From Chitinophaga sancti (lineage in GTDB: Bacteria; Bacteroidota; Bacteroidia; Chitinophagales; Chitinophagaceae): 64,000 nucleotides of DNA. The notes under the pieces were generated by a model that saw nothing but the letters and a program-made list of their open reading frames with translations, was not told the origin of the DNA and did no database searches. Shown here in pieces: positions 9,208 to 17,663 of the stretch. Within the stretch, counting starts at the first letter, position 1. Each line of letters begins with the position of its first letter. The stretch is from contig NZ_CP139972.1 of NCBI RefSeq assembly GCF_034424315.1, forward strand, positions 3,162,001 through 3,226,000, written 5' to 3'. The position numbers and the translations under genes are program-made.

Positions 9208-9394
9208 CGAAGAAATAATGAAGAAATGATAAACATAGCGCGAAGACGGAGTGAAGACAGACCGACGATTGATAGAACACAAATTGAAGACGGAGCCAAC
9301 ACAGAACGAAGATGGAGCGAACACAGACCCACGATGGATAGAACACAGATCGAAAATGGAGCCAACACAGACCAAACCCAGATCACCGATAGCC
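9208..9394. repeat. 11-bp periodic tandem repeat array (higher-order 22 and 66 bp)
   Basis: From 9241 to 9372 six 22-bp units follow each other without gaps. Each is built from two 11-bp halves close to CGAAGATGGAG and CGAACACAGAC. Three units make a 66-bp higher-order repeat (9241-9306 and 9307-9372). Degenerate 11-bp units continue on both sides (from about 9208; to about 9394). The 78-codon ORF across it (9226-9462) shows a 22-residue repeat only because 66 is divisible by three; the underlying 22-bp period shifts frame, which argues against coding. Confidence 0.8.
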
Positions 9395-9480
9395 TGAAAA
9401 AAAGAAGTATTTCCCCTACCGTTTATCAATTAGATTTTTGTATTTCTAATAAATGTTCCTAACTTTTCCCTCCACGTTAT

Positions 9481-10350
9481 ATGAAAAGACATATGAAAAA
9501 CTCCCCCGCCTGGCTATTATGCCTTTTTTTATTCATTTGTTTGCAATCGGTTGCACAAACCCGGCTGCCCACCCTCGGTGTCACCACCACCTACAGAAAT
9601 GATTCCCTTTTACATGCCGCCGGATTTGACTATATTGAAGGTAGCGTAGGCAAACTCCTCTCTCCCGATATCCCGGAAGACAGCTTCCTGGTTTTCCTCA
9701 GAGATCAGCAAAAAATGCATTGCATTTTCAATACCTGCAATGGCTTCATCCCCGCCGAAATACCCATCGTAGGGCCTAAAGCCGATGAACAAAAAATTCT
9801 GACTTATGTAGATAAAGTCATGCAGCGGGCCAAAAAGGCCGGTGTAAAGACGATCGTACTCGGTAGCGGCAATGCCCGCAAACTGCCAGAAGGCTGGACC
9901 CCTGAAAAGGAAAATCCACACTTCGTGAGCATCTGCCGGAAAATAGCCGAAACTGCCGCTAAGTATAATGTAGTCATCGCCATCGAAAACCTGAACAGTA
10001 CCGAAACGAATTATATCAATACCCTGGCAGATGCAAATGCCATCGTCAACGCGGTAAATCACCCGAATTTTAAACTCACGGCAGATATTTACCACATGCT
10101 GAAGGAAAATGAACCTGCTGCGAATATTGTGAAAGCTAAAAAGAACCTGGTCCACTGCCATATTGCGGAGCGAGAAAAACGGACTGCACCCGGTGTAGCC
10201 GGCGATGAAGTGAGACCCTATATTGCAGCCCTGGCAAATATTCATTACAATGGCGGTATCTCTGTAGAAAGCCGCTGGGATCCAATGGATGTACAGGCTG
10301 CGCCGGCACAAAAATATTTACGTCAACTCATCCTAGAACTATATCATTAA
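9481..10350 (+). CDS. Exported sugar phosphate isomerase/epimerase-like TIM barrel
   Basis: 289 residues with a signal peptide (about residues 1-25, ending QSVAQ); a second in-frame ATG at 9493 is equally possible as start. The mature part is an AP-endonuclease-2-type TIM barrel: GFDYIEGS strand, GVKTIVLGSG, VVIAIENLN with the acidic metal ligand, KLTADIYHM with Asp and His, HCHIAER, and GISVESRWD near the end. These are the usual metal-site positions of the xylose-isomerase-like superfamily. The gene is 14 bases before a Gfo/Idh/MocA gene, a pairing common in sugar or inositol-type conversion. Substrate cannot be told from sequence. It shares no box-like promoter; the repeat array lies upstream. 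Confidence 0.8.
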   Translation: MKRHMKNSPAWLLCLFLFICLQSVAQTRLPTLGVTTTYRNDSLLHAAGFDYIEGSVGKLLSPDIPEDSFLVFLRDQQKMHCIFNTCNGFIPAEIPIVGPKADEQKILTYVDKVMQRAKKAGVKTIVLGSGNARKLPEGWTPEKENPHFVSICRKIAETAAKYNVVIAIENLNSTETNYINTLADANAIVNAVNHPNFKLTADIYHMLKENEPAANIVKAKKNLVHCHIAEREKRTAPGVAGDEVRPYIAALANIHYNGGISVESRWDPMDVQAAPAQKYLRQLILELYH

Positions 10351-10364
10351 AAATTAAAATTCCA

Positions 10365-11720
10365 ATGAAATCACGTCGTGAATTCCTGAAACAATCCCTG
10401 CTGGCAGGTGCAGGCGTTTCTATCACTGCTATGGGCATGCCAGCCAGTAGTTATGCCCGCATTATGGGAGCCAATGACAGGGTAAATATAGGATTGGTCG
10501 GATTTTCCGATCGTGCACGCCAAACCCTGCTACCCTGCTTCTTTAACAACAATAAAGAACTGAATTTTGATATCATCGCAGTATCCGATATATGGAAAAG
10601 GCGCAGGGAAGAAGGCCAGGCCTTTATCTCTAAAAAAGCAGGACATGATATCCAGGCTTGTGTAAATAATGATGAACTGTATAAGATCAGGGACCTGGAT
10701 GCTGTAATCATTGCTACAGCGGACTTCCAGCATGCCTACCATACTATTGAAGCGGTCAGTCAGAAGAAAGATGTGTACTGTGAAAAACCATTTGCAGAAA
10801 CCATGGACGATGCCCGCAAAGCATTGAAAGCAGTGCAATCTTCCGGCAAGATCTTCCAGGTAGGTACGCAACGTCGTAGTGGTGATAGTTATCACGCCGC
10901 CAACAACTTCATTAAAGAAGGAAAATTCGGCCCGATCACCATGGTAGAAATGAGCTGGAACGTGAATCAGCCAGGTAGATGGCGTCGTCCGGACCTGGTA
11001 AAGGAAATCAGGGAGCAGGATACTGACTGGACCCGATTCCTGGCAAGCCGTCCGAAAGATAGCTGGGATCCCAGGAAGTACCTGGAATACCGTCTTTTCT
11101 GGCCGTATTCTTCCGGGATCTTCGGTCAGTGGATGACTCACCAGATTGATACGGTACACTGGTTTACAGGTTTGAAACATCCACGTAGTGCTGTTGCAAA
11201 CGGAGGAATTTATATGTGGAAAGATGGCCGTAAAAATGCAGATACCATTACTGCGGTATTTGATTATGGTCCGGATAATGATCCAACTTCAGGCTTCCAG
11301 GTACAATACAGTTCCCGCTTCTCCAATTCTGCTGGTGGCGTAAAGGAAATGTACTATTCCAATGGCGGTACTATTGATATCGATAAGAATAAGATCTCTC
11401 CAAACGGTGGTCTGACTGAACACGAAGCACAGGAAATGGGATTGCATGCAAACCTGCTGCCTGAAATGACACTGAGCAGTGGTGGTGCTTCTGCAGCAAC
11501 CGGTGCAAATATGGGTGGCGATCCACTGACGAATGCGCATGTACGTAACTGGATGGAAAGTGTAAGAAGCAGGAAACAGGGGAATGCACCGATTGAGGCG
11601 GCTTATTCACATTCTATTGCGCTGATCATGGCGAATGCAGCTTATAGAACGGGCATGAAGGCCACGTTTGATGAGAACAAACAGGAGGTAATAGTAGGTG
11701 GTAAACCTTTTATTATATAA
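10365..11720 (+). CDS. Tat-exported Gfo/Idh/MocA family oxidoreductase
   Basis: 451 residues. The N-terminus MKSRREFLKQSLLAGAG is a twin-arginine (Tat) signal, so the protein is probably exported folded with its cofactor. A Rossmann NAD(P) domain follows (NIGLVGFSDRARQ from about residue 42), with the family EKPFAETMDDA motif near residue 140, then the C-terminal alpha/beta domain. Family members oxidise or reduce sugars and derivatives; a few exported ones act as glycosidases with bound NAD. It is probably cotranscribed with the preceding exported isomerase, and the shared export suggests a periplasmic sugar-modifying pair. A terminator follows. Confidence 0.85.
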   Translation: MKSRREFLKQSLLAGAGVSITAMGMPASSYARIMGANDRVNIGLVGFSDRARQTLLPCFFNNNKELNFDIIAVSDIWKRRREEGQAFISKKAGHDIQACVNNDELYKIRDLDAVIIATADFQHAYHTIEAVSQKKDVYCEKPFAETMDDARKALKAVQSSGKIFQVGTQRRSGDSYHAANNFIKEGKFGPITMVEMSWNVNQPGRWRRPDLVKEIREQDTDWTRFLASRPKDSWDPRKYLEYRLFWPYSSGIFGQWMTHQIDTVHWFTGLKHPRSAVANGGIYMWKDGRKNADTITAVFDYGPDNDPTSGFQVQYSSRFSNSAGGVKEMYYSNGGTIDIDKNKISPNGGLTEHEAQEMGLHANLLPEMTLSSGGASAATGANMGGDPLTNAHVRNWMESVRSRKQGNAPIEAAYSHSIALIMANAAYRTGMKATFDENKQEVIVGGKPFII

Positions 11721-11736
11721 TTGAGATTGAAAAGAA

Positions 11737-11776
11737 AAAAAATAGCTTCCGCCTGATGACGGAAGCTATTTTTTTG
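11737..11776. terminator. Bidirectional terminator between the oxidoreductase gene and mrp
   Basis: Stem AATAGCTTCCG / CGGAAGCTATT (11741-11751, 11760-11770) flanked by A and T runs, between convergent genes. Confidence 0.9.
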
Positions 11777-11781
11777 AGCCC

Positions 11782-11802
11782 TGGCCTGCGGCCGGCTTTA
11801 TA
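11782..11802. repeat. REP-like GGCCTGCGGCC element, copy 1
   Basis: TGGCCTGCGGCCGGCTTTAT, differing in one base from the copy at 51365-51385. It lies directly after the terminator and runs into the mrp stop codon (11798-11800). Confidence 0.6.
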
Positions 11803-12895
11803 CAAATACTTCTACAATCTTCGTAGGCGCTACGTTCGCATTCCTCATCGCAATACTCCTTGCAGCCGTACTTGCAAATCCCATAAATGCCAGTTTGGTC
11901 GCATCCTCGCCACCCAGCATAGCTGGTACACCTTCATCCCCACCTTCACGAATACTCTGTACAATTGGAATCTGCCCCAGGAACGGAATCTCCAGGTCTT
12001 CTGCCAGGCGCTTACCACCATCTTTACCAAAGATGTAATACTTGTTGTTTGGCAGTTCAGCCGGTGTAAAATAAGACATGTTCTCCACCAGGCCGATGAT
12101 CGGTACATTGATCTGTGGACCATCGAACATAGCAATACCTTTCTTCGCATCTGCCAGTGCCACATCCTGCGGAGTGGTCACAATCACAGCACCCGTCACC
12201 GGTACGGTTTGTACCAGGGTCAGGTGAATATCACCAGTGCCAGGAGGCATATCGATGACCAGGTAATCCAGGTCACCCCAGTGTACATCGGTGATGAATT
12301 GCTTGAGCGCGCTGCTGGCCATCGGACCACGCCAAACTACCGCCTGCTTCTCATCGATCAGTAAACCGATGGACATCAGCTTGATACCATGCTTCTCCAA
12401 AGGAACGATCATGCCCTTGCCGTCTACATTCGTCATCATTGGACGATGACCACGAACCCCAAACATAATAGGTACTGAAGGTCCGTAAATATCTGCATCC
12501 ATCAACCCTACTTTGGCGCCGCCTTCACTCAGGGCGAGGGCCAGGTTGGCCGCTACAGTAGACTTACCTACGCCACCCTTTCCGGAAGCTACCACGATGA
12601 TATTCTTCACCCCTGGCAGCAGGCTTTTTCCATCCTTACGGTTGGAGTTTACGTTGGCAGTCATATTTACATGCACTTCAGCATCTTTGCTTACCAGGTG
12701 ATGGACAGCATTGATACAGGCATTTCTGATCAGATCTTTCAGTGGACAGGCAGGGGTAGTAAGCACAACAGTGAAGGTCACTTTATTCCCATCTATCTCA
12801 ATGTCTTTCACCATGTTAAGCGTTACCAGGTCCTTCCCCAGATCAGGCTCTTCCACATTGCTCAAAGCCTTTAAAATCTGTTCCGTAGTGATCAT
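11798..12895 (-). CDS. mrp: Mrp/NBP35-type Fe-S carrier ATPase
   Basis: 365 residues. An N-terminal MIP18 (DUF59) domain (about 1-85, with the TTPACPL segment) is followed by a ParA-like P-loop ATPase domain: SGKGGVGKST at 104-113, DMPPGTGD for the switch region, and TTPQDVALAD. Mrp/ApbC proteins move Fe-S clusters onto target apoproteins in the cytoplasm. The C-terminal CxxC that usually bridges the cluster in the dimer is absent; at its expected place, after ENMSYF, the sequence reads TPAELPNNKYYIFG. Cluster binding may therefore differ from E. coli Mrp. It is divergent from the next gene. Confidence 0.9.
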   Translation of the reverse strand: MITTEQILKALSNVEEPDLGKDLVTLNMVKDIEIDGNKVTFTVVLTTPACPLKDLIRNACINAVHHLVSKDAEVHVNMTANVNSNRKDGKSLLPGVKNIIVVASGKGGVGKSTVAANLALALSEGGAKVGLMDADIYGPSVPIMFGVRGHRPMMTNVDGKGMIVPLEKHGIKLMSIGLLIDEKQAVVWRGPMASSALKQFITDVHWGDLDYLVIDMPPGTGDIHLTLVQTVPVTGAVIVTTPQDVALADAKKGIAMFDGPQINVPIIGLVENMSYFTPAELPNNKYYIFGKDGGKRLAEDLEIPFLGQIPIVQSIREGGDEGVPAMLGGEDATKLAFMGFASTAARSIAMRNANVAPTKIVEVFV

Positions 12896-13063
12896 AAATA
12901 GTTGTTAATTTTAATTCGAGGCTGTAAAGTTAACCTAATTGCTATTTACTTTGTCAGCGCTGTCCATAGTTTTTGTCAATTGCTTCCGTTCATCCATCTA
13001 TATGTTCAGGAAAAACATTCCTATGGCTTATGTTTAATTCAAATCATTTATCTTAGAGGCGGC

Positions 13064-13729
13064 ATGCACAAGAAGATTTCCTACATACTGTTTTCACTTT
13101 TGTTCCTACCTTTTCTGCTGAAAGCACAGTTTACGCAGTTCAGGGATAGTATCATCCAGATTTCTGGTATTACAATGACGGCAGATAGTCTCAGGGCCGT
13201 TCCTGCAGTGAGTATCCTCATCAAAGGACAGAACAGGGGTACCATCTCTAATTCGCAGGGTGTGTTCTCCATCGTGGCCTTTAAAGGTGATACACTGACC
13301 TTCTCTGCAATTGGTTATAAGAAGAAAAATTTCAGGATCCCGTTGGCACTGTCAGGTAATGCTTATTCCCTCCTGCAGCTCATGGTAGACGATACTACTT
13401 ACCTGCCGGTAACGATCATCAAACCTTATCCTTCTAAAGAAGAGTTTGAAAAAGCATTTGTAAGTTCGGATATTCCTGATGACCAGTATGAACTGGCGAG
13501 AAGGAATACGGAGCAGGCGAAATTGAGGGCGGTTTCAAGATATGTGCCACCAGATGCTGCTGAGGCAACGAATATGTACTTCAACAGGCAGGCACAGAAC
13601 CTGTATTATGCAGGACAGTTACCACCGCAGAATATTATGAACCCGCTGGCATGGGCACAGTTCATACAGGCCTGGAAGCGAGGGGATTTCAAGAGTGGAA
13701 GTAATAAATCATACGGATACGGGTATTAA
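13064..13729 (+). CDS. Exported protein with CarboxypepD_reg-like beta-sandwich
   Basis: 221 residues from the ATG at 13064; the 54 codons upstream in frame are not protein-like and lie in the divergent promoter region. A signal peptide (MHKKISYILFSLLFLPFLLKAQ) is followed by a carboxypeptidase-regulatory-like fold (AVPAVSILIKGQNRGTISNSQGVFSI...LTFSAIGYKKK), the module also found at the N-terminus of SusC-type receptors, here free-standing. The C-terminal half is helical and polar and ends in a Gly/Tyr/Ser-rich tail. Function is unknown; a periplasmic or outer-membrane role is inferred. A perfect terminator follows. Confidence 0.7.
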   Translation: MHKKISYILFSLLFLPFLLKAQFTQFRDSIIQISGITMTADSLRAVPAVSILIKGQNRGTISNSQGVFSIVAFKGDTLTFSAIGYKKKNFRIPLALSGNAYSLLQLMVDDTTYLPVTIIKPYPSKEEFEKAFVSSDIPDDQYELARRNTEQAKLRAVSRYVPPDAAEATNMYFNRQAQNLYYAGQLPPQNIMNPLAWAQFIQAWKRGDFKSGSNKSYGYGY

Positions 13730-13743
13730 AACTTAAAATAAAT

Positions 13744-13780
13744 GAAACAGCCGCCTTCATCTCCTGAAGGCGGCTGTTTC
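13744..13780. terminator. Strong hairpin terminator
   Basis: 16-bp perfect stem GAAACAGCCGCCTTCA / TGAAGGCGGCTGTTTC with a 5-base loop, immediately after the preceding gene. Confidence 0.85.
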
Positions 13781-13831
13781 ATTTGGGGCAGCAAGCGGCG
13801 CTGAAAATGCATTTTCAATTTCTTATTCCCT

Positions 13832-13839
13832 TAAATTTG
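13832..13839 (+). promoter_or_regulatory. -7 box for the 3-hydroxyacyl-CoA dehydrogenase gene
   Basis: TAAATTTG matches TAnnTTTG and lies 15 bases before the ATG at 13855. It supports that start over the upstream ATG at 13783. Confidence 0.6.
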
Positions 13840-13854
13840 GCCAAATTCAATTCC

Positions 13855-14751
13855 ATGTTCTCATCAAAAAAAATTGCCGTGATCGGTGCCGGCACCATGG
13901 GTAATGGCATCGCACACGTTTTCGCCCAAAACGATTTTACAGTTACCCTGATCGATGTATCTGCCCCTGCCCTGGAACGCGCACTCCAAACCATCGAAAA
14001 AAACCTCGACAGACAGGTAACCAAAGAAACGATCACTGCCGAAAAAAAAGCCCAAACCTTGCAAAACATTAGCACTGCTACCGATCTGGCAAATGGTGTA
14101 AAAAATGCGGACCTCGTAGTGGAAGCTGCCACCGAAAACACGGCCCTGAAACTGAAAATATTCCAGGACCTGGATCTGCATGCACAACCTGAGGCCATCC
14201 TCGCCACCAATACCTCCTCCATTTCCATCACGAAAATTGCTGCTGCCACCAAACGCCCTGGCAAGGTGATTGGGATGCACTTTATGAACCCCGTGCCCGT
14301 GATGAAACTGGTGGAGATCATCAATGGCTATGCTACCGAAAAAAGCGTGACCGATACCATCGTAGCGCTTTCTGAACAACTGGGTAAGGTGCCCTGTGTC
14401 GTGAACGATTACCCGGGCTTCATTGCCAACAGGATCTTAATGCCCATGATCAATGAAGCCATCAGTTCCCTCTACGAAGGGGTAGCCGGTGTGGCAGAAA
14501 TTGATACCGTAATGAAACTGGGAATGGCACATCCGATGGGGCCTTTGCAACTAGCCGATTTCATCGGACTGGATGTATGCTTGTCTATTCTGCGGGTATT
14601 GCAGGATGGGTTTGGAAATCCGAAATATGCCCCTTGTCCGCTGCTGGTGAACATGGTAACTGCAGGCTACCTGGGAGTGAAAAGCGGGGAAGGATTTTAT
14701 AAATACGGGAAGGGAAATAAGGATTTGGTTGTAAGTGATCGCTTTCAATAA
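13855..14751 (+). CDS. hbd: 3-hydroxybutyryl-CoA / 3-hydroxyacyl-CoA dehydrogenase
   Basis: 298 residues from the ATG at 13855, chosen because it directly precedes the Rossmann motif and follows a promoter box. It converts 3-hydroxyacyl-CoA to 3-ketoacyl-CoA with NAD(P), in the cytoplasm. The N-terminal NAD domain shows IGAGTMGNGIAHVFA and the acidic strand end TLID. The catalytic His-Glu pair is in GMHFMNPVPVMKLVEII. The C-terminal dimer domain contains DYPGFIANRI, GMAHPMGPLQLADFIGLDV and GVKSGEGFYKY. It is single-gene and flanked by terminators. A role in short-chain acyl-CoA turnover alongside the glutaryl-CoA dehydrogenase homologue is plausible but not shown. Confidence 0.92.
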   Translation: MFSSKKIAVIGAGTMGNGIAHVFAQNDFTVTLIDVSAPALERALQTIEKNLDRQVTKETITAEKKAQTLQNISTATDLANGVKNADLVVEAATENTALKLKIFQDLDLHAQPEAILATNTSSISITKIAAATKRPGKVIGMHFMNPVPVMKLVEIINGYATEKSVTDTIVALSEQLGKVPCVVNDYPGFIANRILMPMINEAISSLYEGVAGVAEIDTVMKLGMAHPMGPLQLADFIGLDVCLSILRVLQDGFGNPKYAPCPLLVNMVTAGYLGVKSGEGFYKYGKGNKDLVVSDRFQ

Positions 14752-14763
14752 AGTCTTAAAAAG

Positions 14764-14790
14764 ATAAAGAAGGCCTTAAGCCTTCTTTAT
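14764..14790. terminator. Bidirectional terminator between hbd and yigZ
   Basis: Perfect stem ATAAAGAAGGC / GCCTTCTTTAT (14764-14774, 14780-14790). It overlaps the last codons and stop of yigZ on the other strand. Confidence 0.85.
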
Positions 14791-15372
14791 TTCTAATCCA
14801 TGAATATCTTTTAGTTTCAACAGCGCCAGCTCTTCTACTGCTTTCGGGATCCCGATGTCCATATTACAGAACAGCTGTAACTCCTGTGCATACACGGTAC
14901 AGTTCTGCTGTTTTACAATGATCATAATATCATTCAGGATGGTGTAGTCAAAAACCAGGTGATACTTTGCCTCCACATTCTTTTGCACCGCAGGTATGAC
15001 CTGTAATACCATGGATGCGGACATTTTGTAGGCATTGATGAGGCCTGGCGCCCCCAGCAATGTACCGCCAAAGTAGCGCACGACCACTACCAGGGTATCC
15101 GTCAATCCCTTGCTGTCGATCTGCCCCAGTATTGGCTTTCCGGCAGTACCTGAAGGCTCGCCATCGTCGCTGGCGCGAAACTGTAATCCATCTGTACCCA
15201 GCCTGTAAGCAAAACAATGATGCGTAGCTTTGGGGTGTTCTTTCTTCACTTCCTGCAGGTACTCTTTGACCTGCTCCACCGATTTCACGGGCCATGCATA
15301 GGCCAGGAATTTGCTGCCCCTGTCCTTGAATTCAGCCCTTGCTGTTTTTTCTATAGTAAAATAAACTTCCAT
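14776..15372 (-). CDS. yigZ: YigZ/IMPACT family protein (UPF0029)
   Basis: 198 residues, normal length. The N-terminal Impact domain shows the family signatures RGSKFLAYAW, KATHHCFAYRLG, DDGEPSGTAGKPIL and VVVRYFGGTLLGAPGLI. A small C-terminal ferredoxin-like domain (DUF1949 type) follows. The family is linked to ribosome-associated translation control in eukaryotes; the bacterial role is not settled. The 3' end lies inside the shared terminator hairpin, and it is followed upstream by an unknown exported protein gene in the same direction with a 10-base gap. Confidence 0.9.
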   Translation of the reverse strand: MEVYFTIEKTARAEFKDRGSKFLAYAWPVKSVEQVKEYLQEVKKEHPKATHHCFAYRLGTDGLQFRASDDGEPSGTAGKPILGQIDSKGLTDTLVVVVRYFGGTLLGAPGLINAYKMSASMVLQVIPAVQKNVEAKYHLVFDYTILNDIMIIVKQQNCTVYAQELQLFCNMDIGIPKAVEELALLKLKDIHGLEIKKA

Positions 15373-15382
15373 GCCTGGTTTG

Positions 15383-16663
15383 TTAAGGGGTATAATTGAT
15401 CATGAGCAGGTTGTTCTGCTTCAGATCCGTCTTTATGCGCACATATTTTCTAATCTTACCTGCGGTGATTTTCATCACGGCGGTATTGGGAGGAATACTC
15501 CCCAAATTGTCTGCCAGTAATATCATCCGGTTCTCGCCCGGTTGGAGTGTAACTGATAATTTTTGCCTGCGTTTTAATACAGGAAAACCGCTTACAATGT
15601 ATTTTTCATTCAGGCGAATGGAAATGCTGTCGCCATCTTCGGCGGCATCGTCCCACAGTTCCAGTTCTACATCACCTGTACCCACCGTGATCTGGTCCAG
15701 CAGGTTGTTACGACGTTCTATTACCCGCTTATCTACAGGTGGTGTAGGCGGTGCAGGTGGCTGCGGTTTTACTTTTCTATAAACCTGTGCTACCAGGAAA
15801 GTAGAATAGTAATTAGACTTATCACGAAAATCGTATACCGCTGCCAGGCTATCTGTTTTGATCCTGAAGGAGCCGGTGTTTGGCGGGAGCCTGCCGTAAT
15901 TATCGGCAAAGAATCCCAGTATATTCATACCCGTATCCAGTTTCACCTGGAAGAGTGAGCCGCCGGGGCTTACATATTCTTTGTTCAGCAGGGTCTTACC
16001 ATTGTGTACAAAGGTCACGGTGTCTTTGTCATCAACGTCTTCGTCTCTGATGAAAACGGGGATGATAGAATCGTAGACGGTGATCTTATCATAGACGCCG
16101 AAGTAAACCGAATCGCCTTCGGGATGCGCCATGCGCCGGGTATCCGGGCTTTGCCAGGGGATGTTATCTTTCTTCTTTAATAAGATGGGTTTCTTTGACA
16201 GCAGTTCACGCAGGTAATCTTTCATCATAGCATAGATCTCATCGTCATGATAGAAGCCCTGCATATATAATTCGAAAGAGTTGATCCACATCCTTTCTAC
16301 AGAAAGACCATTGGGTTTAAAATCCAGGGTACCATTGAGGTACAGCATCCAGGCACCGATTTTAAAAGGGGCTTCTGAGATGGGATATTTATTTCGGCCA
16401 ATGCCGAGTTCGTGGTCGTTCTTTTTACAAAGGAGTACTTCGTACGAACCGGAAAAGGAGCCATAATCAATTTTGAGGAGAGACGGATACAGCATTTTGT
16501 TGGTAGGTTCGCTGATCTGCCATTCCATACTAATGGTTTTGGAGCTGCCAGTGGGGGTATAGTCCATATGCCAGGTGCCGGTCCATTTATCACCCTGGCC
16601 CACTGCCTGCAGTGAGCAAAGAATGAATAACCATATGCATATAGGAGCCCTTAATTTGTACAT
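15383..16663 (-). CDS. Unknown exported protein with two similar beta modules
   Basis: 426 residues; not recognised. A signal peptide (residues 1-22, ending LQAVGQ) leads to an N-terminal region beginning KWTGTWHMDYTPTGS, which resembles lipocalin-like or DUF-type ligand barrels. Two further modules each end in a similar motif, NYGRLPPNTGSFRI and NLGSIPPNTAVMKI, separated by a proline-rich linker (KPQPPAPPTPP). The repeated xGxxPPNTxxxxI suggests duplicated beta-sandwich domains. It lies between ribD (one base away) and yigZ (10 bases), all on the minus strand, so it may be cotranscribed with both, without an obvious functional link. Confidence 0.6.
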   Translation of the reverse strand: MYKLRAPICIWLFILCSLQAVGQGDKWTGTWHMDYTPTGSSKTISMEWQISEPTNKMLYPSLLKIDYGSFSGSYEVLLCKKNDHELGIGRNKYPISEAPFKIGAWMLYLNGTLDFKPNGLSVERMWINSFELYMQGFYHDDEIYAMMKDYLRELLSKKPILLKKKDNIPWQSPDTRRMAHPEGDSVYFGVYDKITVYDSIIPVFIRDEDVDDKDTVTFVHNGKTLLNKEYVSPGGSLFQVKLDTGMNILGFFADNYGRLPPNTGSFRIKTDSLAAVYDFRDKSNYYSTFLVAQVYRKVKPQPPAPPTPPVDKRVIERRNNLLDQITVGTGDVELELWDDAAEDGDSISIRLNEKYIVSGFPVLKRRQKLSVTLQPGENRMILLADNLGSIPPNTAVMKITAGKIRKYVRIKTDLKQNNLLMINYTP

Positions 16664-16664
16664 G

Positions 16665-17657
16665 TTATTGTTCCCTGTGGTATGTAAATATATGATCGCC
16701 CTCTAGCGATATTTCTGTTGTTAACTTAGCATTTTTCAACCGGGGTGCCGACAATCCTCCGGGTAGGGTGATTGCCCCTCTGATCACTCTTGCCTCATCC
16801 CAGAGACCTTCTTCAATAAAACGGGTGAGGGTGGCTGCCCCTCCTTCCACGAGCACACTGAGTACGCGTTGTTCATGCAGTTCCTGCATCAGCTGTGCCA
16901 GGGTGTTGCCCCTGAAGAAGAAGGTAGGCTGACTGCCATCGTACAGGTGATGGGTAGCTGGCACTTTATGATGCGGGTCTATCACGATTCTCAGGGGGTC
17001 TTTGCCTGTCCAGAGGCGGTTATTGAGCCTTGGATTATCCATCACAGCGGTATGGCTGCCTACGAGGATGCTGCTTTCTTCTGTTCTCCAGCGATGTACC
17101 ATCCTGTCGGTAAAGCGGTTGGAGATGCGCACAGGATGACCATCTTCTGTGCCCATATAGCCGGCCTGGCACTCGGCCCATTTTAATATGATATAGGGGC
17201 GTTTTTGTTCATGAAAAGTAAAGAAGCGGCTGTTAAGTTCCCTGCATTCGGCTTCCAGGATGCCGGTGTGTACGGCAATACCGGCATTTTCGAGGATGGC
17301 GATGCCTTTCCCGGCTACAGCACTGAAGGTGTCTACGCAACCGATGACTACTTTTGGGATCTTTTCGGCCACGATCAGGTTGGCGCAGGGGGGCGTTTTG
17401 CCATAGTGCGCGCAGGGCTCCAGGCTCACGTACATGGTGGCAGCTGGAATGAGGTGGCGATCGGCTTCTTTTACAGAATTGATACAATTCACTTCGGCAT
17501 GCGCCTGCCCGTATACCTTATGGTATCCCTCTCCTATTATTCTGCCTTCGTGTACGAGTACAGCACCTACCATTGGGTTTGGGGCGACATGGCCTGCTCC
17601 CAGGGTGGCGAGGTGAATACAACGAAGCATGAAAAATTCATCTGTATGGCGGTCCAT
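16665..17657 (-). CDS. ribD: Bifunctional riboflavin deaminase/reductase RibD
   Basis: 330 residues. The N-terminal cytidine-deaminase-like domain holds the zinc ligands HAEVN (His53-Glu55) and PCAHYGKTPPC (81-91). The C-terminal RibD_C reductase domain (from about residue 150) shows RPYIILKWAEC, ILVGSHTAVMDNPRLNNR and VLVEGGAATL. It carries out the second and third steps of riboflavin synthesis from GTP. The C-terminal domain is slightly short but complete. No FMN riboswitch was seen in its leader, which instead contains a tandem duplication shared with prmC. Confidence 0.93.
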   Translation of the reverse strand: MDRHTDEFFMLRCIHLATLGAGHVAPNPMVGAVLVHEGRIIGEGYHKVYGQAHAEVNCINSVKEADRHLIPAATMYVSLEPCAHYGKTPPCANLIVAEKIPKVVIGCVDTFSAVAGKGIAILENAGIAVHTGILEAECRELNSRFFTFHEQKRPYIILKWAECQAGYMGTEDGHPVRISNRFTDRMVHRWRTEESSILVGSHTAVMDNPRLNNRLWTGKDPLRIVIDPHHKVPATHHLYDGSQPTFFFRGNTLAQLMQELHEQRVLSVLVEGGAATLTRFIEEGLWDEARVIRGAITLPGGLSAPRLKNAKLTTEISLEGDHIFTYHREQ

Positions 17658-17663
17658 GGTCGT

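Noticed and set aside
9241..9372. CRISPR array
   Set aside because: Units are contiguous with no spacers; no cas genes.
9226..9462. 78-codon ORF with a 22-residue repeat
   Set aside because: Product of a 22-bp tandem DNA repeat; the period is not divisible by three, so coding is unlikely.
11756..12364. 202-codon ORF opposite mrp
   Set aside because: Antisense to a clear P-loop ATPase; residue composition is atypical.
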